64,000 bases of DNA from Natrialba sp. SSL1. GTDB lineage: Archaea; Halobacteriota; Halobacteria; Halobacteriales; Natrialbaceae. Location: assembly GCF_001861355.1 (NCBI RefSeq), contig NZ_MASN01000060.1, positions 427,591-491,590 of the forward strand, written 5' to 3'. Numbering within the stretch: position 1 is the first letter of the stretch; each line of letters opens with the position of its first letter. Shown piece after piece: positions 46,017 through 56,135 of this stretch. Both the position numbers and the translations under genes were made by a program. The notes under the pieces are model-generated. The model had not been told where the DNA came from. It searched no databases and worked only from the letters and a program-made list of their open reading frames with translations.

Positions 46017-47033
46017 ATGGTATCTACGCGCCAGTGGCACCTCGCGAGCCGCCCGACCGGCGAACCGACGATGGATAACTTCGACCTCGTCACCGTCGAC
46101 CTCGACGACCTCGGTCCGGGCGAGGTGCTCGTCCGGACGCTGTACCAGTCCGTCGACCCGTATATGCGCGGCCGGATGCGCGATGCCGAATCCTACGAGG
46201 AACCGTGGGACGTCGGCGAGCCGATGCAGGCCGGCGTCGTCGCCGAAGTCGTCGAGTCGAATCACGACGGCTACGAGTCGGGCGACATCGTCACCGGCGA
46301 ACTCCTGTGGGCCGAGCACGCCATCGCGGACGGCGACGAACTCCGGCCGGTCAACCCTGACCACGGCCCGATTTCGACTGCGCTCGGGACGCTCGGCATG
46401 CCCGGCGTCACTGCGTACTTCGGCATGCTCGACGTGGCCGAGCCGACGCCGGGCGATACGGTCGTCGTCTCGGCCGCTGCGGGTGCGGTTGGCTCCGTCG
46501 CCGGTCAACTCGCTCGCCTCGCTGGCGCGCGCGTCGTCGGTACCGCAGGCTCCGACGAGAAGGTCGACTGGCTCACCGACGAACTGGGCTTCGACGCGGC
46601 GATCAACTACAAGGAGACCGACGACCTCGGACGTGCGATGGCCGAGGCCTGTCCGGACGGTGTCGACGTCTACTTCGACAACGTCGGCGGACCGATCACG
46701 GACGCCGTCTGGCCGCTGCTCAACGTCCGATCGCGGGTCGCAGTCTGCGGACAGATCTCGATCTACAACGCGACGGAGGTGCCGACCGGGCCGCGCAAAC
46801 TCGCCAAACTCATCGAGAGTCGCGCCCGCGTAGAGGGATTACTCGTTCGTGACTACGAGGACCGCTGGGGCGAAGCACTCCGCCGGCTCTCGACGTTCAT
46901 CCAGAACGAGGAGATTCGGTACCGCCAGCACACTGTGGAGGGCTTCGAGAACGCGCCCGACGCGTTCCTCGGGCTGTTCGAGGGTGATAACATCGGGAAA
47001 CAGCTCGTGCAGGTCGGCGAGTACGAAGCGTAA
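46017..47033 (+). CDS. Zinc-free MDR oxidoreductase (NADP-dependent, LTB4DH-like)
   Basis: The product has 338 residues from MVSTRQWHLASRPTGEPT. The NADP site is VVVSAAAGAVGSVAGQLARL. The absence of the zinc ligands of alcohol dehydrogenases and the region VYFDNVGGPITDAVWPLLNV place it with leukotriene B4 12-hydroxydehydrogenase / alkenal reductase types. It would reduce activated double bonds of enones. A GTG at 46011 is two codons upstream. The ATG is favoured by start conservation. Confidence 0.9.
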   Translation: MVSTRQWHLASRPTGEPTMDNFDLVTVDLDDLGPGEVLVRTLYQSVDPYMRGRMRDAESYEEPWDVGEPMQAGVVAEVVESNHDGYESGDIVTGELLWAEHAIADGDELRPVNPDHGPISTALGTLGMPGVTAYFGMLDVAEPTPGDTVVVSAAAGAVGSVAGQLARLAGARVVGTAGSDEKVDWLTDELGFDAAINYKETDDLGRAMAEACPDGVDVYFDNVGGPITDAVWPLLNVRSRVAVCGQISIYNATEVPTGPRKLAKLIESRARVEGLLVRDYEDRWGEALRRLSTFIQNEEIRYRQHTVEGFENAPDAFLGLFEGDNIGKQLVQVGEYEA

Positions 47034-47572
47034 CGGGTGAGACGGATAGCGACAAACAGCGGCAGACACCGACAGACAGCGACAAACTGCGACAAACTGC
47101 GACAGGCGACGGTGACCTCCTCCTCGCCGTAAACGGCGAGGCTTCCCACGGTACCGCACCGCTGGTTTGGGATATTTGCTGGTTTACGACCTGTCAGCAT
47201 GACGGGCCGATGGCGGGGTCACACCGCCGTTACTCCTATCCCGGCAGGGGACTCGGAGTTATCTTGACCAAGACACCACAGCGGTTCGAGAGGGTGTCTC
47301 GACCGTTCTGGGCCTCGGAGTCCCGATATTGTCCGATTAGGTGGGCGGTCATGCCGCCTCGGTGTATGTCATGCTACAATACGATATAACTTAAATATCC
47401 GTATTGTTACTGAACGAGGATTGTGGAGTCGTCGTTGGATTCACGCCCGTTGAGCAAACCGAAGGTTTGCGATGCCCATCAGAACGTGGAACGTTCTGAG
47501 GTCGTCGTAAACGACGGGATTCTCTCCTTGAAGAAAGATAGCAGCGACACACAGCGAGCGTTTTCCCACTTC
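47034..47572. other. 539-base region without genes, holding an IS relic
   Basis: Starts with degenerate repeats of gacaaactgc (about 47045-47105). The rest is the palindrome-rich IS200/IS605 relic. No intact frame is accepted. Confidence 0.6.
47100..47530 (-). mobile_element. Palindrome-rich IS200/IS605-family relic
   Basis: Several perfect or near-perfect palindromes are clustered. CCTCGCCG-TAAA-CGGCGAGG lies at 47122-47141, ACAATACGATAT with its inverse at 47376-47407, CAAACC-GAA-GGTTTG at 47455-47469, CAGAACGT-GGA-ACGTTCTG at 47480-47498 and CGTCGT-AA-ACGACG at 47503-47516. On the minus strand an A-T rich promoter-like patch (47388-47400) is followed by ATG and a frame that soon stops. 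This matches haloarchaeal palindrome-associated transposable elements (PATEs), non-autonomous relatives of IS200/IS605. No tnpA or tnpB is intact. Confidence 0.55.
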
Positions 47573-48148
47573 TCAGACAATCTCCGGCGTGAACGGATAC
47601 TGCCAGACCTCTCCATCGTTCGCCTTCACCGCCGCGACGACGCAAAAGGCGATATCGAGGAACGGCAGGATGATCAAACCGAGGATACCGACGCCGACGA
47701 TGACCAGCATCAGCGAGAGCAGCATGTAGATGGTGAACATAATCTGCCAGTTCACCGCCATCCGCGCGTTCGCGTCGACGAACTCGTCCTCCGTAACGAC
47801 GAGCACGATTAGCGGACCGATGAGCCACGTAAAGATCGCGAGTAGATGCGTCACGGCAGCGAACGACGTATCGTTTCGCCGCGTTTCGTATCCCGGCGCA
47901 TCGTAGCCGTCCGACCCGTACCCGGCCTGCTCGTAACTTCCGGAGCCGTAGTCGTCCGTTCCATAGTCATCGGCCCCGTAGTCGTCGGCTCCGTAGTCGT
48001 TCGTCCCCCACTCATCCGTTCGACCGCCACTCTCACTTTCACCTCCAGCACGGTCGTCTCGGCCAACTTCCGCACCACACGACGAACAATAATTCGCGCC
48101 GGACTCGAGCACCGACCCGCAGTTCCAGCAGTACTCTTCGCTTTCCAT
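47573..48148 (-). CDS. DUF4870 membrane protein with N-terminal zinc ribbon
   Basis: The product has 191 residues from MESEEYCWNCGS. A zinc ribbon (CWNCGSVLESGANYCSSCG) is followed by an extended (Y)-Gly-Asp-rich linker of repeats such as DDYGADDYGADDYG. A DUF4870 core with three membrane segments then follows (LLAIFTWLIGPLIVLVV, IMFTIYMLLSLMLVIVGVGI, LIILPFLDIAFCVVAAV). Function is not known. The linker may hold the zinc ribbon away from the membrane. Confidence 0.85.
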   Translation of the reverse strand: MESEEYCWNCGSVLESGANYCSSCGAEVGRDDRAGGESESGGRTDEWGTNDYGADDYGADDYGTDDYGSGSYEQAGYGSDGYDAPGYETRRNDTSFAAVTHLLAIFTWLIGPLIVLVVTEDEFVDANARMAVNWQIMFTIYMLLSLMLVIVGVGILGLIILPFLDIAFCVVAAVKANDGEVWQYPFTPEIV

Positions 48149-48235
48149 AGTTGACAATACGCTCGCACGAGGCAATAAAATGGCGTTGATCTTGCGTCCG
48201 GTGGCTGTCTGCTCTTTTAGCCCACTCTCAGGTGC

Positions 48236-49048
48236 TCAGTCAGTGAGTCCGTACCCGATCTTGAACAGGTAGACGTCGATCGCGAGGACGGCGACGGTTA
48301 GTAGCGTGAGCACGCCGAGGGAGGCAAGCGGTGCGAACTCGGCATAGGCTGCCGGTGCGACTTCGAACATGTCGGAGTAGCCGAGCAGGCCGTAGCGGAC
48401 GCTGTCGACCATGTAGACCATCGGGTTCAGCAGCGAGACGGCCTGCCAGATCGGCTCGAGCATCGTCAGCGAGTAGAAGACGGCCCCGAAGAAGACCAGC
48501 GGGCGCAGGATGAACTGGTTCATTACGGTGAGGTCGTCGAAGTCCCGCGCGACGAGGCCGCCGATGATTCCCAGCCCTGCAAAGAGCGCGGCGATGACGA
48601 CCATCGTGGCTACGAGGAAGAGGCCGTTCTCGATGCTGATCGGCACGAACAGGCGGCCGATAACGGCGATGATGACGCCGACGATCAGCCCGCGAACGGC
48701 GCTCGCGGAGACGTAGGCGACGACCATCTCGACGTACGACAGCGGCGAGGTTAGCGTCTCGTGGATGTACTCGTTCCACCGCCCGTGGAAGATCGAGAAC
48801 GAGGCGTTCTCGAAGGCGTTCGAGATGGTGCCGAGGACGATGAGTCCGGGGATGAGAAAGAGGATGTAGCCGAAGTCGGCACCCTCCACGCCCTCAACCG
48901 GGCTGTCGATGCGGCCGCCGAGAATCATCCCGAAGACGGCGAAGTAGAGTACGTTTGTGATCGCCGGTGGCATGAACGTATTCTTCGGTCGGCGGATGAA
49001 TCGCAAGAGTTCGCGCTTGAACAGGGCACGAAAGCCGACGGAGAGCAT
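48236..49048 (-). CDS. ABC-2 type exporter permease
   Basis: The product has 270 residues with about six membrane helices, beginning LFKRELLRFIRRPKNTFMPP, the usual cytoplasmic start of DrrB-type permeases. The gene overlaps its ATPase by one base (TAATG). The two together form a daunorubicin-resistance-like or polysaccharide exporter. The exported molecule is unknown. Confidence 0.9.
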   Translation of the reverse strand: MLSVGFRALFKRELLRFIRRPKNTFMPPAITNVLYFAVFGMILGGRIDSPVEGVEGADFGYILFLIPGLIVLGTISNAFENASFSIFHGRWNEYIHETLTSPLSYVEMVVAYVSASAVRGLIVGVIIAVIGRLFVPISIENGLFLVATMVVIAALFAGLGIIGGLVARDFDDLTVMNQFILRPLVFFGAVFYSLTMLEPIWQAVSLLNPMVYMVDSVRYGLLGYSDMFEVAPAAYAEFAPLASLGVLTLLTVAVLAIDVYLFKIGYGLTD

Positions 49049-50133
49049 TAGGCGACCCCCTCCTGTTCGCGCTCTTGCTCGTGCTCGTGTTCGTGCTCTC
49101 GCTCTTGTTCTTGTGTCTGTCCGTGCGCCGCCTCACTAGCAACATCATCGCCATCAGGTCCTCCACTCCCACTTGCGCTCGACGCAGACGACCGCGTCAC
49201 CGACCGATCCTTCTGGCGCGTCAGATCCACGAAAATCTCCTCGAGTGATGTCCGCGAAATCTCGAGATCTGCAATCTCGTGGCCCGCCGCTTCCAGGTCG
49301 TGCAACACCTGCGGCACAGTCGACCCACCGTCGTCGACGCGGATCTCGAGTTGGTTGCCACTCGTCGACACCTCGTGGGCGTACTCGCCGAGGTCGGACT
49401 CGATGGTCGTGGCAGCGGGCGGGGTGGACTCGAGTAGAATCTCGATCGTGTCCGTGCCGCGGCGTTTGAGGTCGTCCGGGGTTGCCACGGTGACCTTGTG
49501 GCCCTCGTTCATGATGGCGACGCGGTCACAGAGGCGTTCGGCCTCCTCAATGTAGTGGGTCGTCAGGAGGATGGTGGTCCCCTCCTCGTTGAGTTCGGTG
49601 ACGAGGTCCCAGAGGTCGTGGCGCAGTTGGACGTCTACGCCCGCGGTTGGCTCGTCGAGGATCAGCAAGTCGGGGTCAGTAACGAGCGCCCGCGCGAGGA
49701 GCAGGCGGCGTTTCATCCCGCCGGAGAGCCAGTCGAAGCGTTCGTTTCGCTTGTCGTAGATGCCGACGCGCTTGAGTACCTCGTCGGCGCGCTCGCCGGC
49801 TTCATCTTCGGGAATGCCGTGGTAGCCGGCCTTGTGCATCAGGACTTCCCGGATCGGGAAGAAGCGATCGACGTTGAACTCCTGCGGTGCGAGCCCGATT
49901 GCATTGCGAGCCTGCTGGTAGTCGGACTCGACGTCGTAGCCGAAGACCCGCGCTTCGCCGCCCGACTTACGGACGAGACCGACGAGCGTGTTGATGAACG
50001 TCGTCTTCCCCGCGCCGTTGGGGCCGAGGAGGCCGAAGAATTCGCCCTCCTCGACGGTGAGCGACAGCTCGTTCAACGCGCGCAACTCCCCGTAGTCCTT
50101 CACGAGATCGACGGTCTCGATGGCCGGTGGCAT
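49048..50133 (-). CDS. ABC exporter ATP-binding protein (DrrA-like)
   Basis: The product has 361 residues. Walker A is GPNGAGKT (37-44), the signature is DWLSGGMKRRLLLARALV, Walker B LLILDEPTAGVDVQ with the NodI/DrrA-like ending. The long C-terminal extension (about 100 residues) ends in a Glu/His/Gln tail coded by six-base repeats (EQEREHEHEHEQEREQEG). It energises the adjacent permease. Confidence 0.95.
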   Translation of the reverse strand: MPPAIETVDLVKDYGELRALNELSLTVEEGEFFGLLGPNGAGKTTFINTLVGLVRKSGGEARVFGYDVESDYQQARNAIGLAPQEFNVDRFFPIREVLMHKAGYHGIPEDEAGERADEVLKRVGIYDKRNERFDWLSGGMKRRLLLARALVTDPDLLILDEPTAGVDVQLRHDLWDLVTELNEEGTTILLTTHYIEEAERLCDRVAIMNEGHKVTVATPDDLKRRGTDTIEILLESTPPAATTIESDLGEYAHEVSTSGNQLEIRVDDGGSTVPQVLHDLEAAGHEIADLEISRTSLEEIFVDLTRQKDRSVTRSSASSASGSGGPDGDDVASEAAHGQTQEQEREHEHEHEQEREQEGVA

Positions 50134-50298
50134 CGGCGCACTCTCGGCTACCGCCGCGGTTAAGAATGTTGGTCTCGGGACGCGAGACGGGTGTTTCTTC
50201 GACTATGGGGCCATCTCTGGCCGGCAATCCTCGTCCTCGCCCTCGAGTTCACGCTCCCCTTTCCCCTTCCGCTCATTCTCACTCTCACGCTCACGCTC

Positions 50299-51543
50299 TC
50301 AATCCGCGCGCTGGGCCTGTGCCGCGAGGCCGACGGCCCCGCTCTTCTGGACGATGTCGAAGGCGGTCATGATGTCCGAGCGCGAGATGAGGCCGACGAG
50401 GTCGTCGCCCGCCCGTGGTTCACTGCCGGGTGGCACGTCAGTCTCCTGTCCGGGAGTACCAACGTGGCCGTTTCGTTCGACCACCAGCAGCCGACCGATG
50501 TCGTTCTCGCGCATCTGTTCGATCGCGGTCATCGCGTCGGACTCGGCGGAGATGGTCTTCAGGTCCGTCGTCATAATCTCCTCGACGGTGTAGGCATCGC
50601 GTTCGACTGGTTGGATCTCGCGGGCGTCCGAGAGCGTCACGAGTCCGACCAGCCGACCGCCGCCACCGTTGGATTCGACGACCGGGTAGCCCGTGTGGCG
50701 TTCGCTGAACATCCGCTGGATGAGCTGTGCGACCGAGGCGTCGGGGGTGACCGTGTGGAGGTCACTTGCCGGCGTCATGATATCCGAGACGGTCACGTCC
50801 TGGAACGCCGCTTTCATCGTCACCTGCTGGGCCTCGCTCGAGGCGGCGATGTAGACGAAGAACGCGATGCCGAGCAGGATGATGTTGAACGGCGGGATGA
50901 GCGCGAACAGACCCATGAGGACCGCAAAGAACTTGCCGATGCTCGCGGCCTGCTGGGTCGCCTGTGCGTACGGCTTCGATCGGGCGAGAAAGGCTCGCAG
51001 GACGCGGCCGCCGTCCATCGGGAACGCGGGCAGCATGTTGAACCCCGCGAGTGCGACGTTCAAGATTGCGAGGTAAGCAAGCACGAACTGCGTGCCGTCC
51101 ATGCTCGCTGGGGTGACGTAGAAGAGGCCGAACGAGGCGATACCGACGAGCACGGAGACGATGGGGCCGGCGATGGCGATCGCGAACTCCTGTCGCCAGT
51201 CTTCGGGCATCTCGGAGAACGCGGCGACGCCGCCGAACAGCCAGAGCGTGATCGAATCGATCGGGAAGCCGTAGCGCTGGGCGGTCAGCGAGTGGCCGAG
51301 TTCGTGAAAGACAACGCCGACGAACAGGCCGATTGCAGCGGCAAGGCCGAGGATCCAGGGGTTCCAGCCAGCCGTTACGGCCTCCACGTCGATGCTGGCT
51401 CCCATAAACGCATTGAGGAGTTCCGTGACAGCACCGATCTGGAACCCGATAAGATACGCAAATAACGGGAGCACCAGCAGGAACGTAATATCGAGTTTGA
51501 TCGGGATTCCGAAGAGGGTCCCGATCCGGAAACTCTTCATCAT
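50299..51543 (-). CDS. Site-2-type intramembrane protease with two CBS domains
   Basis: The product has 414 residues. The zinc site is HELGH (His80, Glu81, His84), with the partner Asp in FPMDGGRVLRAFLA. The core has six or so membrane helices. The C-terminal part carries two CBS domains (TVSDIMTPASDL, VEEIMTTDLKTI) that bind nucleotides and may gate activity. Regulated proteolysis inside the membrane releases factors or removes signal remnants. The target is unknown. TATA ACTTAAGT lies just upstream on the minus strand. Confidence 0.93.
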   Translation of the reverse strand: MMKSFRIGTLFGIPIKLDITFLLVLPLFAYLIGFQIGAVTELLNAFMGASIDVEAVTAGWNPWILGLAAAIGLFVGVVFHELGHSLTAQRYGFPIDSITLWLFGGVAAFSEMPEDWRQEFAIAIAGPIVSVLVGIASFGLFYVTPASMDGTQFVLAYLAILNVALAGFNMLPAFPMDGGRVLRAFLARSKPYAQATQQAASIGKFFAVLMGLFALIPPFNIILLGIAFFVYIAASSEAQQVTMKAAFQDVTVSDIMTPASDLHTVTPDASVAQLIQRMFSERHTGYPVVESNGGGGRLVGLVTLSDAREIQPVERDAYTVEEIMTTDLKTISAESDAMTAIEQMRENDIGRLLVVERNGHVGTPGQETDVPPGSEPRAGDDLVGLISRSDIMTAFDIVQKSGAVGLAAQAQRAD

Positions 51544-51566
51544 GCGTTATGATACCTGCGGTAGAA

Positions 51567-51574
51567 ACTTAAGT
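51567..51574 (-). promoter_or_regulatory. TATA box of the S2P-CBS gene
   Basis: acttaagt, palindromic, is 24-31 bases before the ATG at 51543 on the minus strand, so a leaderless transcript is likely. Confidence 0.6.
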
Positions 51575-51782
51575 ACGCCGCCGTATTGAGCGGATTTGCC
51601 TCGCTTGACTGGCCACTTCTCGCTCCCGGATCGCCCACCCGTTTCACACCGCACCGACACTCTCTTGCGACACACTCACACTCAAAGAGCGAGTGTGAGC
51701 GGTCTCGTGGGGGAGTTTCGAGCGCGCGCTTCGAAGGCTTTATCCGGACGGTAGGCCTGCCTTTTCGTAAGTAACCACAACC

Positions 51783-52313
51783 ATGTCAGACAAACCCGCC
51801 TCAATGTACCGGGACATTAGCAAGCCAGCATACACGCGACGCGAGTACATCACTGGCATTCCCGGCTCGAAGATTGCACAGCACCAGATGGGCGACCTGC
51901 AGGCAGACCCCGAGGACTACCCGGTCCAGATCAGCCTCATCACCGAAGAAGAGGTCCAGATCCGACACGGCAGCCTCGAGGCCTCCCGTCTCTCGGCTAA
52001 CCGCCACATGCTGAAAAACGCTGGCGAACACCAGTACAAGATGATCCTGCGCAAGTTCCCCCACCACGTCATCCGGGAGAACAAGCAGGCAACCGGCGCT
52101 GGTGCAGACCGTGTTTCCGACGGGATGCGCCAGTCCTTCGGGAAGATCGTCGGCACCGCAGCCCGCATCGACGCCGGCGAGCGCATCTTCACGATCTGGT
52201 GTGACGTCGAGGACGCCGAGTTCGCCAAGGAGGCACTCCGTCGCTCCTACAACAAGATCACGCCGCCGTGTCGCATCGTCGTGGAGAAGGGCGAAGAGCA
52301 GCTCATCGCCTAA
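51783..52313 (+). CDS. rpl10e: Large-subunit ribosomal protein uL16 (L10e)
   Basis: The product has 176 residues, beginning [20 protein letters not shown]. The core [20 protein letters not shown] and [15 protein letters not shown] match archaeal uL16/L10e, which sits at the ribosomal tRNA A-site region. It stands alone in the window. A TATA-like ctttatcc about 40 bases upstream suggests a short leader. Confidence 0.97.
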   Translation: MSDKPASMYRDISKPAYTRREYITGIPGSKIAQHQMGDLQADPEDYPVQISLITEEEVQIRHGSLEASRLSANRHMLKNAGEHQYKMILRKFPHHVIRENKQATGAGADRVSDGMRQSFGKIVGTAARIDAGERIFTIWCDVEDAEFAKEALRRSYNKITPPCRIVVEKGEEQLIA

Positions 52314-52542
52314 ACTGAGACCCACCTTTTCACTGCAGTTTATCCCGTTACTGCAGCAACGCTGCCAGACAGCGCGGCGTCTCTCGACACCAACCGGACA
52401 ACCGAAGTTACTCTGCAACGTCGCTCTTCGTAGCCGCGAGTGGACTGGTGATTTCGGTCTGGATGTTCCAGATTACGCACCCCGTTGATTCGACAGCAAC
52501 CGACCCGAAAGAATAACGAGGGCACCCTGTGGCCAACGGTGT

Positions 52543-53238
52543 ATGGAACGTCGACGAGTCCTCGCCACTGCTGGCACTCTCCTTCCAACCTCGGTCGCCG
52601 GCTGTATCTCCATTTCGACCGATTCAGGCGACGAGGGCGGCGAATTTCCGGAACCGGTTGTCGAAGCCGTTCGGGTTCCAGCAGTCGCGCATGTCGACCG
52701 CGACGGCATGCCGCCCATCGAATCGATCGATGCGGACGCCAGTCCTAGTCCCAGTTCCAATTCCGGTTCTGCGTCCGATCCCGACTCCACTTCTACTCTC
52801 GAACTCACCGGCACGTTCGAAAACGACGGTGATCCCGGCGAGGCCACGATTTTGCTGTATCTCCTCGAGGCGGACGACGATAGCGACGCCGTCCTCACAG
52901 CCCCCGCGCCCGCCCACGGGACCAGTGTCCACTTCGACGCGGGCGAACGGCGCGAAATTGTCTTCGACGATGCCGATCTCGACGGATACGACGCCTACTA
53001 CCTCGAGGCCCAGATCGGGGCTATCGAGGCAGATGTCCGAAACGACGGCGAGGCGGGCGCTATCGACGTCACACTCACCACACCGAGTGGCGGACAGGTT
53101 CGCGGCCATATCGACGACCAGCAGGAACTCGAGTTGGATCCAGACGAAACCGAGACGATCTCCTTCGAGGGGGCGTTTTCGCGGGATTCGTACGACGTGC
53201 ACGCGGAGGCGACGCATGCGGAGGACGCTGACGAGTAG
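52543..53238 (+). CDS. Secreted lipoprotein, FxLYD-like
   Basis: The product has 231 residues. A signal with lipobox (PTSVAGC) is followed by PVVEAVRVPAVAHVDRDGMP and a low-complexity stretch (SPSPSSNSGSASDPDSTS). A beta-sandwich domain then follows (LELTGTFENDGDPGEATILL, VHFDAGERREIVFDDADLDG). The pattern resembles haloarchaeal FxLYD/CARDB-type surface domains. No enzyme motif. It is likely anchored on the outside of the cell. Confidence 0.7.
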   Translation: MERRRVLATAGTLLPTSVAGCISISTDSGDEGGEFPEPVVEAVRVPAVAHVDRDGMPPIESIDADASPSPSSNSGSASDPDSTSTLELTGTFENDGDPGEATILLYLLEADDDSDAVLTAPAPAHGTSVHFDAGERREIVFDDADLDGYDAYYLEAQIGAIEADVRNDGEAGAIDVTLTTPSGGQVRGHIDDQQELELDPDETETISFEGAFSRDSYDVHAEATHAEDADE

Positions 53239-53368
53239 AGTCGCTACTGAACGTCAGTACATACCCAATCGCATCGTTGTCGTTCGATTGGCGTGTAAAT
53301 AGTTTCAGTTGTTACGATAGGCCTGGTGTCGAGCTACCTTTTTGTCGCTCTACTCCCGAGGTCGGTGT

Positions 53369-54244
53369 ATGATCGAGCTCGCGGTCGCCAACGCGAAGCA
53401 GACGTTTCGGCGGATGCGCGACCCGCTCGCAGAACGCGATGTTCGAGTCCATCACGTGCCCGCGAGCGAGCGCGTGGTAGACCTGACCGATCCGCCGTGG
53501 GTGCCCGACGAGTACGATGTCGGCTTCGTCTACCCTGGCCGGTTGATGGAGGGCGGCGTCGCGGACGCCTTACTCGAGATGCCGTGGCTCAACGACCGCG
53601 AGGCGGTGCTGACCTCGCGGAACAAAGCCGAAGTCATCGCACGACTCGACCGGGCTGGCCTCCCAGTTCCGAAGTCGGTCTACATCTCGAACGACGTCGA
53701 CGAGGACGAACTGGCCGACGTCTTCGCGCAGTTCGATCCCCCCGTCGTCGTCAAACCGAACTCGACCACGCGCGGCGTCGGCGTCGCGAAGGCACACGAC
53801 TTGGACTCGTTTCTGGGGATCTGTGACTACCTCTCGCTGGTCCACGACTACCGGGCGACCGGCGACCGCTCGTTTCTCGTCCAGGAATACCTCCCCGACG
53901 CGACCGACTATCGCGTGATGGTACTCGAGTCCGAGTACGTCGGCGCGGTCGAGCGACGGCTGCCGGACGATGCGGTCCAGGAGGGACAGTGGAAGCACAA
54001 CGTCCATCGGGGCGCGGAGGCGACGGGGGTCGAGTTGCCGACAGAGTGGCACGAGGTTGCCGAGGCTGCGGCGCGGGAACTCGATATTTCCTTCGTCGGC
54101 GTCGATCTGCTCGTGACGGACGACCGGGTGGTGATTAACGAGACGAACGCGCGCCCGACGATCGACGCAGAGACGAAGTACGAGCCGGGGTTTTACGATC
54201 GACTGGGGGCTGCGATTCGTGAGACGGCGGCGCAGGGGCTGTGA
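53369..54244 (+). CDS. ATP-grasp ligase of RimK type
   Basis: The product has 291 residues from MIELAVANAKQTFRRMRDPL. ATP-grasp marks are NKAEVIARLDRAGLPVPKSV, VVVKPNSTTRGVGVAKA (glycine loop), DYRVMVLESEYVGAVERRL and DLLVTDDRVVINETNARPTI with the metal-binding Glu/Asn. Such enzymes join an acid to an amine using ATP. Glutamate-adding RimK/LysX, or a coenzyme or peptide ligase, are choices. The neighbours do not show which. Confidence 0.85.
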   Translation: MIELAVANAKQTFRRMRDPLAERDVRVHHVPASERVVDLTDPPWVPDEYDVGFVYPGRLMEGGVADALLEMPWLNDREAVLTSRNKAEVIARLDRAGLPVPKSVYISNDVDEDELADVFAQFDPPVVVKPNSTTRGVGVAKAHDLDSFLGICDYLSLVHDYRATGDRSFLVQEYLPDATDYRVMVLESEYVGAVERRLPDDAVQEGQWKHNVHRGAEATGVELPTEWHEVAEAAARELDISFVGVDLLVTDDRVVINETNARPTIDAETKYEPGFYDRLGAAIRETAAQGL

Positions 54245-54342
54245 GCCGGTAGCGTGTGGTGAGTCGGTAGCTGACCCAGAGGCAGAAGCAGAACAAGGCG
54301 ATCGGAGACCAAACCCGGACGACTACTGGACCGCGAGTCGGC

Positions 54343-54744
54343 TTACTCGAGACTGATTCCCGAGGACTGTTCGGCTGGATCGAAGACGACCTCGAGCACG
54401 CCGTTGTTGTAGGTTGCAGAGGCCGTGTGTTCGTTGACCCGCTGTGGGAGCGAGATTCGCTCGTCGTACTGGCGGTGGTCGCTGCCCGCGGAGATGGTCA
54501 GCGTCTCGCCGTCACATTCGAGGTCGATATTTTCCTTTTCGACGCCGGGGAGATCCGCAACGACGCGCAGTTCATCGTCAGTTTCGTGAATATCGACGTG
54601 CGTATCCATGCCAAAGCCGGTGTCGACGTTTCGAGAGGAGTTGAAGTTGACGTTCGTGTCGGCACCGTCCATCATCTCGTTCATCATCCGTTCAATCTCG
54701 CGAAAGAGGTCATCGAAGGGCTCGTCGCGGTCGTCTCTTCGCAT
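54343..54744 (-). CDS. Hsp20/alpha-crystallin small heat-shock protein
   Basis: The product has 133 residues. The alpha-crystallin domain runs from GFGMDTHVDIHETDDELRVV through DLPGVEKENIDLECDGETLT to a final VLEVVFDP. A C-terminal IxI-like GISLE end is short. It holds unfolded proteins for the thermosome. The region just before the start on the minus strand (about 54768-54780) has agttttt, a possible promoter. Confidence 0.92.
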   Translation of the reverse strand: MRRDDRDEPFDDLFREIERMMNEMMDGADTNVNFNSSRNVDTGFGMDTHVDIHETDDELRVVADLPGVEKENIDLECDGETLTISAGSDHRQYDERISLPQRVNEHTASATYNNGVLEVVFDPAEQSSGISLE

Positions 54745-54927
54745 AGACGCCAGTAGTGGCCCACGGGGGAAAAACTTTCTGTCGGAACTAGTTGTTTCGG
54801 TGACTCGAGCGGCGTCTCGAGCGCCGAATCGGCTGTTTCGGTCCGAAACGGTTCGGCTCTTCTGGTGGCGTGGTTGTCTGCTGCGGTACTGTATTCTGTG
54901 CTCCAGGAGAGGCGCGTAACCGACGGC

Positions 54928-55941
54928 TCAGAGCCCGATGCCGAGCGTCTCGTCGGTCGTCTCGATGCTCTCCTCGGCGTCGGCCTCGCCGAGCACCGCG
55001 CGAATCGCGTCGACGTTCTCCGGCACGACGTCGCTTTCCTGGTGGATGCCCTGGAAGAGGTAGAGGTCACGACCCACGGTCGAGATGGATTCCTCCCAGA
55101 TGGCGTTCTCCCAGACATCGCCGCGTGGCCGGCCCGCGTCAAGGGCGTACTCCTTCAGCTTCCCGCTGCCGTCGATAGCCATGTGCTCGGGGATCAGGAA
55201 CAGCCGCGACTCGTCGGCGAACAGCTCGCGAACGTCGGCTGCGTCGACCTCCTCCTCGAGTGTGACGTTGAGACTGTGCATGTGCATCAGCGTCGCTGGG
55301 ACCTTCATCCCGAGCGTGTCGATGTCGAGGTCGTCGAAGATGGTCTCGACATCGGGGCCGTGGTGGGACGGAATCGTCACCGGGTTCGGGAGGATGTCGT
55401 TGATCGGACCGCGGGAGGTCTGTCCGGGGTCGCCGCCGCGGCGGACGAGCGTGGCGCGGACCTTCTCGACGCCGTACTCCTCTCGAAGCGGTGCGATGAC
55501 GCGGGAGAGGCCGGTCGTGTTACAGGAGACGACGCGGACGTGATCGGCGGCGGCGGCCTCCTCGAAGTTCGAGCGCGCGTTGAAGCTCACGTCGACCAGA
55601 TCGGCGTCCTCGCCACCCTGGTAGAGCGCGGGCGTCTCGTATTCCTCGTACAGCGACTTGTTCTCAGCGCCGATGCCGGAGGGCGTGGCGTCGACGACGA
55701 CATCCGCGTCGGCGACGAGTTCGTCGACGGAGCCGGCGATGTCGAGTCCGGCCTCGCCGAACAGGTGCTCGCGTTCCTCGATAGCGGCGTAGAGCGGGAA
55801 TCCCTTCTCGATGGCCGTCTCGGCTTCGAAGTTCGGTCGCGTCTTCGCGACGCCGAGGACTTCCATATCGGGCTGGGCCCGGACGGCGTCTGCGACGCGT
55901 TTGCCGATGGTACCGTAGCCGTTGATCGCGACCTGGATCAT
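54928..55941 (-). CDS. gap: Glyceraldehyde-3-phosphate dehydrogenase, type II (archaeal)
   Basis: The product has 337 residues from [20 protein letters not shown], the NAD(P) motif of the archaeal enzyme. The catalytic Cys is in [16 protein letters not shown]. The fold and short sequence are of archaeal type II, used in gluconeogenesis or in semi-phosphorylating glycolysis. It is alone in the window. Confidence 0.95.
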   Translation of the reverse strand: MIQVAINGYGTIGKRVADAVRAQPDMEVLGVAKTRPNFEAETAIEKGFPLYAAIEEREHLFGEAGLDIAGSVDELVADADVVVDATPSGIGAENKSLYEEYETPALYQGGEDADLVDVSFNARSNFEEAAAADHVRVVSCNTTGLSRVIAPLREEYGVEKVRATLVRRGGDPGQTSRGPINDILPNPVTIPSHHGPDVETIFDDLDIDTLGMKVPATLMHMHSLNVTLEEEVDAADVRELFADESRLFLIPEHMAIDGSGKLKEYALDAGRPRGDVWENAIWEESISTVGRDLYLFQGIHQESDVVPENVDAIRAVLGEADAEESIETTDETLGIGL

Positions 55942-56135
55942 TGTGTATCCGGCAGTCCACTACCGAGGCGGATAACCGTTTCGAGGCTTCTCGCGGGATT
56001 TTTACTCGCCTTGGAGTTTCTCAGCACGATTTCTAGTTCACTCTGCTGCCCGTGTCCCGAACGCAGTGCCACACTCTTCAGCGTCGAGACTCACAGAGGG
56101 GAAGACATATTCACTCGCCGCACACACCCTGACGT

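Noticed and set aside
46853..47200. Minus-strand frame across the oxidoreductase end and the repeat
   Set aside because: It crosses a real gene end and degenerate gacaaactgc repeats. At most it preserves a scrap of old IS coding sequence.
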